Assembly (NCBI GenBank): GCA_029532625.1 | Contig: JARFXM010000006.1 | Coordinates: 2,790,001 to 2,854,000, forward strand | Source: Lomentospora prolificans | Taxonomy: Eukaryota; Ascomycota; Sordariomycetes; Microascales; Microascaceae | DNA: 64,000 nt | Direction of reading: 5' to 3' | Shown: positions 46,516 through 57,884 of the stretch, piece by piece | Layout of the letters: every line of letters starts with the position of its first letter | Numbering within the stretch: position 1 is the stretch's first letter | The notes under the pieces: model-generated | What the model was told of the DNA's origin: nothing | The model's input: only the letters and a program-made list of their open reading frames with translations | Database searches by the model: none | Program-made: the position numbers and the translations under genes

Positions 46516-47735
46516 GTTGGAGTTGGATCACGAATACCTAGCTTTCATATAACCACACACAATACATTCAACCATACACAGACTCCGGGGACTATTCGTG
46601 GTCGGGTAAGCAAACTGGCTCAATTTACAAAGGCCTTGCCAGAAATTCCTTCGCAAATGGAGCACGGTAGATGGTGGGGTTGAGCTTGCTGTGGGAGAAA
46701 TTCGGCATTGGGCGCCACACTGTTTGGAGCGGGCACGGTTGGTTATAATTGGTTCGTCCTCTTGAGTTATTTGAGATGGATGTACAACATGAAGCCCTCT
46801 TTTTTGTTTCAAGGGAAAACATTGTTTGATACTCTACTTCTAGCATCTATATCATATGTATATGTGATTAAAAGCATCTTCATAGAATTTGCAAAAATTT
46901 ACGGCAGCATTCTGAATATATCAGAGTATGAATAGTGGAATCTGAGGACTGATTGGGGCTAAGTATCCTCAACCTCAGAGGAGCCATGCCTGCTTGGCGG
47001 CTTCGGTGCGGTCTGACACCGTACGTTTCCAACAGATGACTCGATGGGCTATTATTACCCCGTGTCCAGGTCCTACGTACTCCAATTGCAATGCCTCCTG
47101 AACCAGACGTCCATACAACGAAAGTAGTCCAGGATAGACCGTGTCCATTCTCCATATTGGTGGTATATAGTACGTCATTGATTAATCTAGGGCGTGTACA
47201 GCTAGTGTACCAACCATTGACACAGGCAAGGAGGGACCTAGTCTAGGATTTGAAGAGCATTCCAGCTCCTGATAACCTTCACCTCCGCTTATCTCCTCAA
47301 TGCAGGTACAGTCACTCGCATTTGAAACCGCCACTCGACCACACCACCACCGGGGCTTACCTAGGGTTGATGTAGGAAACGCACATTTCCGTTACACTTG
47401 CTTTGTCAACTAAACGCGAGTATCATGCCATACCTAATTTCGACACCTTGCTCTGCTCCGGCATGTGGGTTACTCAATGCGGAATGCAGACTCCGCCCGG
47501 CCCGTTCCACTGGCTATCGTTGCTAAAGTCCTTGAGAACGGTCATGGCTGATCGCGAGTGCAGCCGGCGCGGCTCCAGAGTGGGGACCGGTCTACATATT
47601 GACAAGCTGCGATCAGTGCTATTAATAAGGACTCGCCGCTCGAACGCAACCTAAATTTTAGGACTAAAATTTTCTCGACCCCAGAGGATCGCGCTCGGCT
47701 CTCCATTGATCCAACTATTCCCTCTTGACCACTTC
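46516..47735. other. divergent promoter region between two genes
   Basis: 1.2 kb between the divergently transcribed methionine aminopeptidase and kynurenine monooxygenase genes. Nothing else was recognised. Confidence 0.5.
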
Positions 47736-49504
47736 ATGCATTATAAGCAGAAAATCGTTATCGTCGGGGCTGGCCCCGTCGGCTCACTGGCGGCGCTCTA
47801 TGCTGCTCGGAGGGGCCACGACGTCGAAGTCTACGAGCTACGTCCTGGTACGGCGCTTTTAACCTCACCTCTGCCCTATGTTGTATCTCCCAACCATTAG
47901 TCTCGGCTGAGTGCTGATGAACTATATAGATCTCCGTGATCCTTCAACCGTCCCCTTGAACTTCACAAAGTCAATTAACCTGGCTCTATCTGAGCGGGGA
48001 ATAAACGCCATTCGGAATGCTGAGCACCCTAAGCTTCTCGACTCTATTCTCAGCGCCACCATACCTATGAGAGGCCGTATGATTCACCTTAGGAGATCAG
48101 ACGATACCCTGTGTCAAGAGGCGCAAAACTACGATGCCCACGGAAGAGTAATTATCGCCAACCCCCCCCTTCCTTTCCCGGCCCTGGGTAGACTCATCGT
48201 GAACCCTTTCATTCCGTTCAAATTGCGCTAATTCTGGGTCGTGGGTAGGCCATCCTGGCCATGGACCGGGCGGGCGTGAACAAAAGTCTGCTCGACGCCA
48301 TTGAGGAGATGCCCAACGTGAAGATTTTCTTTGGACACCGACTAACCGGTGCCGACTTTCGAAAGTGCCAGGCATGGTTTGAGGTCAAAAATGAAGCTCC
48401 TGGCAACGACGGCCTCGGAAGGGGCCGTGAGATTCAGGTCGACTTTGATCTCATGATTGGCGCAGACGGGGCTCATTCCGCCGTGAGATACCATATGATG
48501 AAGTTTACAAGAATGAACTATTCTCAAAAATACATTGATACTTTATGGTGCGAGTTTCAAATCCCGCCTCGCGCAGTCGCTAGAAAGGACGATGTCATGG
48601 CCAAGTTTGCCATCTCCCCCAATCATCTCCATATCTGGCCAGGCAAGGAGTTTATGTTCATAGCCATACCTAGCGAGGTTTGTTTCCCGAATTGGCTCAT
48701 CAGATTCCCTACTAACATTGGATCTTTTTCCCTTAGGATGGATCATTCACATGCACTCTTTTCCTGCCCAGTGCAGACTTTTCTCGCTTGGAGATGGACC
48801 CTTCATCCTTGCCCTGTTTCTTCGACACATATTTCCCCGGTGTGACAGAGTTAATTTCACCTGAAGCACTTATCAAATCTTTTGAAAGCAATCCTCATCT
48901 ACCCCTCATCAGCATCAAATGCGGGCCACACCACTTTGGCAGCTCTGGCGTTATCGTCGGAGACGCCGCGAATGCCATGGTTCCCTTTTACGGCCAGGGC
49001 ATGAACACAGGTATGGAGAGCGTCCGCGTGCTATTCTCCATACTCGACAAGCATGCAGAATCCGTGGAAAACAACAACCCGCTGGCGAACCCTGATCCCG
49101 CAGCTATATGTGCTCACCAGCGGGCGTTGGCTCTTTCCGAGTATTCTGCTTACAGGGTGCCTGACGCGCACGCAGTTATCGATCTCGCCCTCCAAAACTA
49201 CCTAGAGATGAGAGCTTCCGTTCTTTCTCCTACTTACCGCCTACGAAAATTCCTCGAAGAAACCATTTCCGTGCATTTTCCCAAACTAGGCTGGCGCACG
49301 AAGTACGCTCGTGTCAGCTTTGGAAACGAGAGGTTTACGGATGTTGTGAGGAAGAGCGATTACCAGGGTAAGGTTCTCCTCCGAGGGTTTATCACAGCCC
49401 TTTGTAGTCCCATGGCTATTGCGGGGACGGTATATTTGGCTCGCCGCTTCCGGGCATTTCCTAGGCTATGGGACAGCATCTCTAAACTGGTTGGCCGTCC
49501 ATGA
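47736..49504 (+). CDS. bna4: kynurenine 3-monooxygenase
   Basis: FAD-dependent hydroxylase converting L-kynurenine to 3-hydroxykynurenine with NADPH and O2; a step of de novo NAD synthesis from tryptophan at the mitochondrial outer membrane. Four exons, 47,736-47,847, 47,930-48,147, 48,249-48,677 and 48,737-49,504, give 508 residues. The introns of 82, 101 and 59 bp keep the frame and restore conserved text (E-L-R-P-D-L-R-D-P; H-G-R-A-I-L-A-M-D-R-A; E-D-G-S-F-T-C-T-L-F). The start is the ATG at 47,736; the frame upstream has none. FAD motifs are G-A-G-P-V-G (11-16), G-A-D-G-A-H-S-A-V-R, and G-D-A-A-N-A-M-V-P-F-Y-G-Q-G-M-N. A hydrophobic C-terminal segment (F-I-T-A-L-C-S-P-M-A-I-A-G) fits the membrane anchor. 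Length and motifs are normal. Confidence 0.96.
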
Positions 49505-50280
49505 TCCCGCACATCGTCTCTCGCCAAGTTTTTTACTTCTTGGGTCCTCGTCCGTTGCTGTAACTTAACGAATTACAATCTAGCGCATAATGTACGTATA
49601 TTCTGATATATCTAGCTGTGGGCGGTTGCCTCAGAACCACGCGTTTCTAAGCGTAGTCGGTTTCCAATCTCTTAGGCCTGCCCGAGATAAGAGATCCCAG
49701 TTGCAAACTTCTACGGCCTGTAGCCTACAAGTTGTTGAGATGTCGCTCGTCGTTAAAATATGTCGAGCCTGGGCATCAGAAGCCATGAAATGAAGGACTG
49801 TAAATATAGAACCTCCCCGATCTCCAAATGTCCTTGGCCCTAGTGGTCTAGCTGCTGCTTTTCATCTCGACTTGTGCTCTGACGAGAGTGTCATGAGCAT
49901 GGGGACCTAAATGTCATGAATAGCATAACCGGTCAGCCATTGGCCTGGGCTGCCGGGCACTTATTTCAGGCAAGAGGCACATGAAAGGCCAGCGAATAAG
50001 TCCTGGAAACATTTTTTGTTGCCCTTATAGCAATCGTCATCATTAGCATTAATAGATTCTATCTGTGTGGTGGTGCATGGTAGGAATGTTTCCTGCTGTC
50101 TCCGACTACCATTCCTGCATCTATGGAGCAATCTCCTCGTCCTGGTTCGCACTTTCCTACCGCCGACAATGGGGGGCAACGGCAACTGGCCCAGCAAGTT
50201 GCTAAGCAAGGGGACACCCGACGCATTTCCTTTTATATTCCCGCCTTCAAGCAACCTGGCTAGGCCGAATCCGGCCTAAT
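49505..50280. other. convergent 3' region
   Basis: Between the 3' ends of the kynurenine monooxygenase and F-box genes. No gene recognised. Confidence 0.5.
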
Positions 50281-51036
50281 TCAGGATCTTGATTTAGCCC
50301 TCAGAGGACAGTCCCCGCCGCATCTTGTGCATTTCAGGCACATTGGTTTCTGCCACACCCTCCTACACCCGCATACCCATAACTCCTGGCGCAATTTCGT
50401 GAAGATGGAGTCGCCTGGCGCATGCAGGCCGTGTCTTACACCACATTCGATGCAAAACCGCCGTAGAGTGACAAGTCTGTGAGTGGTGCTCGAAGCGGGT
50501 CCCCCGTTGCTGTTATCATTTGGCGTGGCTTTCGGTAACGAGCGTACCTTCTCGCCCCTCTCGTTGACATAGATTGAGTGAGGTTGCTCGGCGTCAAAAT
50601 GGACCGGTTCTCGCACGCGGAAGCAGATGTAGCAGGCGAAATTGCCCGGCCGTTCCTGGCCCTGGACAACGACGGGGAAATGTTTGGGAAAATAGTTCTC
50701 CGCACGCATGACGAAGGCGAACTTATCCTCGATAGGTGCCGTCTGAGGGTTGACGGTTCGGTGTAGGTAACTGTTTACGCACGATAGGGCGATGAGCGAC
50801 TGGTAGTCTAGGTAGGAGAAGATTTCCCTTTGGAGCTCAGGTGGAAGGCGTTCAAAGGAGAAACGCGGAGATGACGGAGAGCCTGATAATGATAATGCTC
50901 CCGATCGCAATGATAGCGATGTCTGAGGACTTGAAGGCTGAGACGGGGATGTTTTTAAAGATGGGAGTTGGGCTAATGGTGCCGGGAACGAATGCATGGC
51001 GATCGAGGGAGCCGGCATAATAACTGCTGCCGACAT
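50281..51036 (-). CDS. F-box protein with a Cys-rich C-terminus
   Basis: Single exon, 251 residues. A Ser/Pro-rich tail (1-57) leads into an F-box at about 59-97 (F-E-R-L-P-P-E-L-Q-R-E-I-F-S-Y-L-D-Y-Q-S), the adaptor that binds Skp1 in SCF ubiquitin ligases. The rest has paired cysteines: Cys135/138 (C-Y-I-C), Cys195/198 (C-I-E-C), Cys222/224 (C-G-C), Cys233/236/239 and Cys243. These could form one or two zinc sites acting as the substrate-recognition part. Similar architecture is common in moulds and no substrate is known to me. The F-box call is firm, the zinc role is inferred. Confidence 0.85.
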   Translation of the reverse strand: MSAAVIMPAPSIAMHSFPAPLAQLPSLKTSPSQPSSPQTSLSLRSGALSLSGSPSSPRFSFERLPPELQREIFSYLDYQSLIALSCVNSYLHRTVNPQTAPIEDKFAFVMRAENYFPKHFPVVVQGQERPGNFACYICFRVREPVHFDAEQPHSIYVNERGEKVRSLPKATPNDNSNGGPASSTTHRLVTLRRFCIECGVRHGLHAPGDSIFTKLRQELWVCGCRRVWQKPMCLKCTRCGGDCPLRAKSRS

Positions 51037-54000
51037 TTTTCTGGTTAATTAGGAGGGATGAATGTGATCGGATGTCAGGATTTCGTATTCCAGATGAGTC
51101 TAGGAAGTCACTGTCCAAGTAAGCTCCTGTAGCCGGGAAATGTGCTTTATTTTATATCTAGCACGAGTGGCGGGCGATAGAGCTGAGTACGAGTTGGGCT
51201 AGAATATAAGGTGTGCTAGGGTTGAGTAGCCAGGGGATGAGTGGGTTGATCTCGTTTGAGGTTGGAAGCCCGCGTGAAGTATCAAACACTAACACTGTTC
51301 AGCCGGAATACGCGAGAAGTGTGATGTTATTCCGTCAAGCTCGCGCTTCTTTTGTCAGGGAAAACGGTGCAATAAGATCGGCACAAACTATATGCATTCG
51401 ATTTAAAGCGAACACAGGGATATTCTGAAGTGAAGGAACGAGACCTTCTATCATACTGTCTGGAAAACGTGACAGAGGTTGAACAGCGAACTCGAATGCA
51501 TGGGAAGGGCTGAGTGGAAGAAGATGGGCTGGAGCGATATAAATATTGTTGATGGCACTTCTCCCTTGGGTTGCTTCAAGGTCTTAAGAAGGGGTAAGAA
51601 TCCGAGCTAAAGCGGCCCACTTTCAGGGAGGAATAGCGTGCGTCCGTTCGGGTTGACAACGTGTCTTAGCAGGTGGAACAAGATGCGAGCACTCCCCGGG
51701 TCCGAATCGAGTCTAATGTGAGTGATATCATACGTGGATGGGCTTTTAGATGGGACACATGGATTGAGGGGAACAAGCAAGTCTAAGAAAAGGGTGGCCG
51801 TAAAACAAACCAACCCAGAAGAACGCGCAATGGTATATTTGATTATACTTGTAGAAAGGAGGAAGGGAGAGGGCCGCGAAGTCGGGCGGAGCCAGGTGGT
51901 GTTCAATGGGAGGGTACAGACAGAAGACGAGTTAATACGAGGTGCTCTCGACTTCCTAGAAAGTGCAGGGACGTTTGGACTTCGAGTGAGAGTGGCCATG
52001 GGTCATCCTCTCGAGCACTACTTGATGCTCTTCGGTGCCTTCTCACCTGAGCAAGGCCAGCGGTAGTTACTCCGTAAGAGACTCCTGCACGCTGACCAAG
52101 GCCCTGTTTGGACGGACCAGTGATGTGGCGCGAAGACGCCTGTGCAATCAGACGCTCGCCTGCGGAACTGCACGAGGCTTTCCGGGAGAAGAAGTTAATC
52201 TACATTCGGGCTGCCCATCCTCGCGGATCGCTGCCAGGGACAAGGGGGAAGGGGGCAACCCTTGAACCTAGCATTCCGCCACCCTAGAGGGGCATTGGCC
52301 ATTTTTCTGAGATTGAAGCATGCTGTCCTCTTTCAACCTCGCAATAATACCCCCACTCCTTCTCCTTTCTCTTACCTCCCAAGGATCGTGATTCTCCGGG
52401 GCACTAGTGGGCGAGGGCCGTCATTTCGATCCGGATTCTCTCGGGTAATAGATCGCCAAGTGGATCCGGGACATGTGTGGCATGCGAATCGAGAGCATGG
52501 GACATCAGGCATCCCGTCGAGGCTGCTAAGACAGCGCGCACCGTAATAGACACGAAGGTGCAAGTGCCCGTTGACCTGTCTTATTCACCCGTGGACTGAA
52601 AACGCGTGGCCAGGCTCGATTTTCCCCAGCCCGTAGGAAATTGGTTACGGACGGGGTGGGTTGACCCAAAACAGTTCTCGCTGCGTCTATATTCCCAAAG
52701 ACCCAGTGAAGCGGTAATGAACTGGAGGGATTTGGTCCCAGGACAGCAGCTCGGGTTCCTTGCCTAGGCTGGATTGGGAAATGGCGTGTCCCGACGGGGG
52801 AGTCCTAGTCCGCTAGTGCCATGCGCATTCCCTTAAAAAGTCGAGCCTCAATCACATTGATCTCGGGGTCCGGTGGACCAGGGCAGGAGGGCACAGGTTG
52901 AGTGACGTGAGAGCAAGGAGGCTGGCGATTTATGAACCATTTCCCTTCGTTTCTTCGCCTCGCCGATGCAGGCTTCAATAAACTCCCACACGCCACGGGG
53001 TTCCTCGAGTCTTGAAGCCCGCGATCTTGAAGCCTCTTATCGACGCCGGTGAAATAAGGAAAAATACCCCTATTAATGTACGTATGTACCTCTTCCGGGA
53101 ATATGCATGCTGGCGGTGGGGCAAGGAGCCTGTGGCAACGCGATTCGAATTCCTCCTGCTTAAGCTTCGTCCGGATCATGCATCTGCATACAACTCTACC
53201 TTCGTACAGTCGGCCAATTCCCATGCCCCTGTCATTGTCGTAGCTTAATTCGGTAAAACCGGCCAGCCAGGTAGCACAGTCCTTCCCCCATTTCTATCGG
53301 CGTGCACTGACTGATGTCAAGGGGATGGGGAGCGTAGACAATGTTCTTCGGCTCCAGCCAGTCAGCCCAAAGCTGGCTGTAAAATTCGACCTCCAGTGAG
53401 CTCATGCAGATGTTCAAGAGCAACCAAGGCAATAGTGGTGACAAGTGATTGGGCTTAAACATGCAAGCCGCCTCGTTAAGAGACAAGAGATGGAACGCAA
53501 GAGAAAAGCGTTGGGGGGAGAATGGCGGAAGAGCTGGCATAGTCTATTGGATGAGGTAGATGCTGTGCGACAAAGTCTTGGCCGTGAGTGATTAGTGTCT
53601 TATCCACAAATTTTGCTGTATAGAGCAGCTGGAAACTGGTGCACAGCATAACACATGCAGCAAATACTTTTTCAGTCCAATTTCTTTGACTTGGATTGCG
53701 GTTGGAAAACGGCGGTTTCGGGGTTGCAACACAGCGGGGCTTTGGAACAACTAATTGTATTGGATCAGTTGATGGAACTGTCTAATACTACACGGGCGGA
53801 TGTGCCAGAGTCCCTTCAATGGACCATGAACTCGCAAATCTCGTCCAGTTTTCAGAGAAACCCAGCACAACCCCTCGAGAACCTTGCTCATGCCCCCCTT
53901 ACTAGTATATCCCGAGAACCCGATACCGCTTCCAATGGGTTGATGTGTCATGACGATGCCCCAGCCAGCCCCAGCCGGCCCCCCCCCTTTTGACGGCCGC

Positions 54001-56543
54001 TTTTGCCCGTTGGGGAGCAAAGACCCTTGGTCACGTTGCTAATGTTGCACGCCCTGATGGGACCTCTCCATCGTCGACATGTCTACTGGTAGTATGATTT
54101 GGCTGGGAAGAAAAGCCGTCAGGAATGCAGATGTTAACCCAAGGACCTATCTCGGGCGCCGATCTCCCTCCAGGCACCCCACGGCTAAGTTTAGCGCTTT
54201 GCCCGTAGTATGCACTCTCCCTTTCAGCTGGTTCGGCGTGTCGATATGATTTGACATGACACCACAGTAGACCCCCACGAAGCTATCGAGCGGATGTACG
54301 AATATCGTACATGTAGCGCATCTCCTGCAGCCTTGCGGGAGTTGATGTCGGCGTTACTGGACACTCCCCGCCGCCCGAGTGAGCCTGAACCGACTACATA
54401 GCCAACTGGCTACTCGAGCGGTCGACAAGGCAAGACGGGGCAAAGGCTTTGCGCCGAGAGGACCTGTATCTTGCATGGTCTTGCCAATCATTCCCTGTGC
54501 CTTACTATCATCAAGTGGATCCGTGCATGAGGTAGTCTGCTGCAATCTGCTAGTGATCAACACGTCTAGGCGAGTGCTGAAGCTGGTCAGCTTGGTATAA
54601 GGTGCTGTGGCGTCGGTTAATCACTTGATGGGATGACGGCGGCTACATCTGCCTGTCCTAGGGATTGCGCCGTTTGGCAATACGAGTAGTGGAATTAGTG
54701 CGAGGACCACTAGCCGTCGTCATGACGGCTCTAGCCACAATCTGCAGCATTAGTGCATCTAGCAGGGACCAAGATTTCCCACTAACATCCGATGGAGATG
54801 CAAGTTGTGCACTCTAATAGACCCCTGAATCCAGTAAGAGTCGTCGAGCTGCCAGGCCCCGGAAGGCCGCATTCAAAGATACCCTGAAGGCTGAGGGGCT
54901 TCTTCGGTATTTTACCACACGTGGAAGTTCAAATTGCCTTCTGCGGGCTAACCTGGCCCACTTGATCTACAACAAACATAGATATATCTACCACTTTAGT
55001 AGTTACAAAAGGGGTGCCAGCTTTACGCCACGTACTTCGCAATAGATTCTTGTCTTGTTAGCCTGAGGCCCTATTGAGCAGCCTGCAGTCAACTAAAAAC
55101 CTACTGCTGGCTCAGCTGGCATGCTCTTGTGAGGCCATGGTACTCATTTTCCTTGGAAATACTCAAAATTGTTGATCCATGCAGTAATTGGAGCGACGGC
55201 TCTACACTCATCTTTTCAGAGGTTCAAACAACCGTTCAACTCGAACCCTACTGGAAAGCAAACGTATTATTACCTTTCATAGTCTGGTTCACCAACACCA
55301 CTGATATTCAGATCAGCGGTGCCTCGCCCCTCGCCCCCTCGCCTTGGTGATTTCATGTGCAGGTGTGTAAGGTCAGGGGCCCCGGCTCCTCTCCTGCCGG
55401 ACCGTTAACCGACTAGGGTGATGACCAGGGTCCATGGTGAAATGGGCCCGTTTGTTTTCTCTTCCCTGTCCACTTTGAAGGTCCCTTGCGAAAACGAACA
55501 AAGAACGATGAGCCTTCTCCACTTCCACCAGTCGGGTGTTCATCCTCACACACGTACGGCGGAGCACAATTGGGTCCTGATATATCTACTAGTTATCTCC
55601 CACAATTACCCGGAGTGCTCGAGCTGAAGACGGGGCTGGCCTGGCGGAATCCGAGTGATGTTTCTCGGTCACCATGTGGGCTGTATTAAAGATTCCATTC
55701 GGGGTTTCGTGTGGGTAATAGTTAATAGGAAACCCTACCTAGGTCATTACACCTTTTGACCTGTGGCTACGGCTAACCTTTTCGGCCTAGCACCCGAGGC
55801 GCGACCGCCAGTGAGACGGGAGGGAAGCGAGTTTGCATCGGGTTCTGCCAGGCGCTCAGGCGATCTTCCATTCAGCGGCCATTCCCACAGACTGAACTCT
55901 ACTCGTCAAAGAAAGTATGTCTGCCCGCAAATTCACCTGATAAGGCTTGCCAATTTGAAGGAGAACAGTCTGGACACCCGGATGATTGGAGGAGTCCGTT
56001 CCGCCTAGGCACACCCCACAGCTCGAGGTCAACTATCAAACAACTGGCCTGCGTCACCCGTATTATGATAGGCATTGGCTGTCATACTTCACTGTGCCCA
56101 CGATGAGACTACGGGTTTCAAGCTCACCCGTGGGGCTTTCTACTCCCAGCTAGACCGAATTCTAGAACGTAAGCGATGGGCGGTCGTTGGGCTCGCCCGG
56201 GTGTGATGCCTACCACCGGGAAAAGCTAGTCGCCCACGGCGCGTGGATGCTCTTCTCGCCATTCTTCGGGAATACAATGATCCTTTCTATACGTACTAAT
56301 GCCCGCTTCTCATGCCAACTGCTCAGGGCGTTCCATGTCAATACACAAGCGATATCCAGACAAGTTTTGATAGCCAGGAGAATGGGCGATTATCTCTTAC
56401 CGATGCTCGGCTTAAACAAAATGCTAACGTTAGCTCGGGCGTCTGATGAGTCCACGTGATTTTAAACTATTTATTGATGGTTTTATGCTTTTGTATATCT
56501 CCTTTCCGAAGACACCTCCGCTGCAAGCGCCCGCCCCATACGG
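51037..56543. other. 5.5-kb gene-poor stretch
   Basis: Normal base composition, but I found no coding block that resembles a protein family and no convincing multi-exon gene. The longer frames (51,722-52,066 +, 51,999-51,607 -, 53,540-53,232 -, 53,655-53,993 +) are 100-130 codons, overlap frames on the other strand and lack motifs. It may hold a fast-evolving gene with many introns, a non-coding RNA, or regulatory DNA. Confidence 0.5.
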
Positions 56544-56735
56544 TTATAAAACGATACACTTTGTAGGTAGTCCACAGGGACCTTCTTTATCATCTTTGGC
56601 CGTCTGGCCGGCCAGGCCCCCATTGTTCCCACCACTTTCCTGAGCTTTGGCACGACTGCCAGGTATGACATTACTCTTAACAACAGCTTCTGGCTGACCA
56701 TTGGTCTCATGCTGCTGCGCGTCCCGACCATGGAG
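56544..56735 (-). other. in-frame 63-codon extension with CaaX box after the quinone reductase stop
   Basis: Directly after the TGA (56,738-56,736) the same frame stays open for 63 codons to a TAA at 56,546-56,544. The predicted tail is hydrophilic (many Gln, Gly, Lys, Asp) and ends C-G-L-P-T-K-C-I-V-L, a CaaX prenylation motif with Leu last (geranylgeranyl type). There is a further Cys six residues before the CaaX Cys. Yeast Ycp4, the same family, also carries a hydrophilic tail ending in a CaaX box. Confidence 0.7.
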
Positions 56736-57884
56736 TCATCCGACATGCTTCGCGACGGTCTCGTAGAATCTTTCACCCTGGATCTCGGCAACCTCAAGTT
56801 CCTTAGCGGAGGGTTGCCTGGAACCATCACCGCCGGCAAAAGTACCGGCTCCCCAGGGGGAGCCACCGCGGACCTCGTTGAGGTCGGAGAACTGAGGGAA
56901 AGTGTGCTTGTAACCCAGAGGGACAAAGATTATGCCATGGTGGGCGAGGGTAGACATGGCAGCGATGGCGGTGGATTCCTGACCACCACCCATGGTGCCA
57001 GTGGAGATAAAAACGCCCGCGAGCTTGCCATAGAAGCTACCCTTGGCCCAGATACCGCCCGTCCTGTCCCAGAAAGCCTAGTTCACCACAGACAATTGCA
57101 TCAACATGAAGTCCTACGAATTCCACGGGTTTCCTTGGGGGGTTCATACCTTCCATTGGGCAGGGAAATTACCGTAACGGGTAGGAATGCCAAGGAGGAA
57201 AGCATCGTAGTCGACTAGGGTAGTGGGGTCCGCGATGACAGGAACATCGGCGTCCTTGGGGGCGGCGTGCATCTTGGCCAGAACATCTTCGCTGAGGGTC
57301 TCTTCGATCCTGCCGTCTGTTAGTGACTGCGAATATGTTTGAACAACAGATTAAACAGGCGTGGGCTTGATGGTGGTCTGGTCGAGCTCTGGTGCTCTAT
57401 CGTATGACGTAGTTGGCCTGTGCAGCCGGGGATTGGCGGGGTTTGCCGGATAGCGCAGGGGAAAACAAGAGCCAGCCAATGGATGGTTGGTCTCGTATCT
57501 CTCATCAGATCTGCGGGAAGGCAGGGGCTTCGATTTCGTCGGACAACCTCCGATCGGTGATCACCTTTATCAAGGCGGTAATTCGACATGGGCGGGGATT
57601 CGCAATTCAAGTCCAGGGAAAGAATAAAATAACAAGAAGCTTACTGGTAGATATCAGCGGTGCCGCCGGCCTTCTCGATGCCCCTTTTTTCGGCCTCGGC
57701 GAGCTGCCTGATGTGACCGTACATCGAGTACTATATTGCGACAAATTCGTTGTTAGCAATCGGTACGGCCTTGGATGAGTCCATTCTATCCCAAAGCAAT
57801 GTGTCAGGGGAAATATGCATTGCGATCTCTCTAAGATTGGGCGAGGAGAAAACCTACGTAGACAATTGCGATCTTGGGAGCCAT
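56736..57884 (-). CDS. NAD(P)H:quinone oxidoreductase, WrbA/Pst2/Ycp4 (Alt a 7-like) family
   Basis: Flavodoxin-fold FMN enzyme that reduces quinones by two electrons and protects against redox stress; homologues are mould allergens. Four exons, 57,884-57,858, 57,730-57,645, 57,309-57,150 and 57,077-56,736, give 204 residues, the family's usual length. The introns are 127, 335 and 72 bp. It starts M-A-P-K-I-A-I-V-Y, then Y-S-M-Y-G-H-I (FMN phosphate loop). Next are E-T-L-S-E-D-V-L-A-K-M-H, P-T-R-Y-G-N-F-P-A-Q-W-K, F-W-D-R-T-G-G-I-W-A, and G-G-G-Q-E-S-T (second FMN loop). The end is G-G-S-P-W-G-A-G-T-F-A-G-G-D-G-S-R-Q-P-S and F-Y-E-T-V-A-K. The frame stops at a TGA followed by C, but an intact 63-codon extension with a CaaX box lies in frame beyond it. 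Confidence 0.95.

Noticed and set aside
53232..53540. 102-codon minus frame with a hydrophobic segment
   Set aside because: No recognisable family; overlapping frames and no upstream or downstream exons found.
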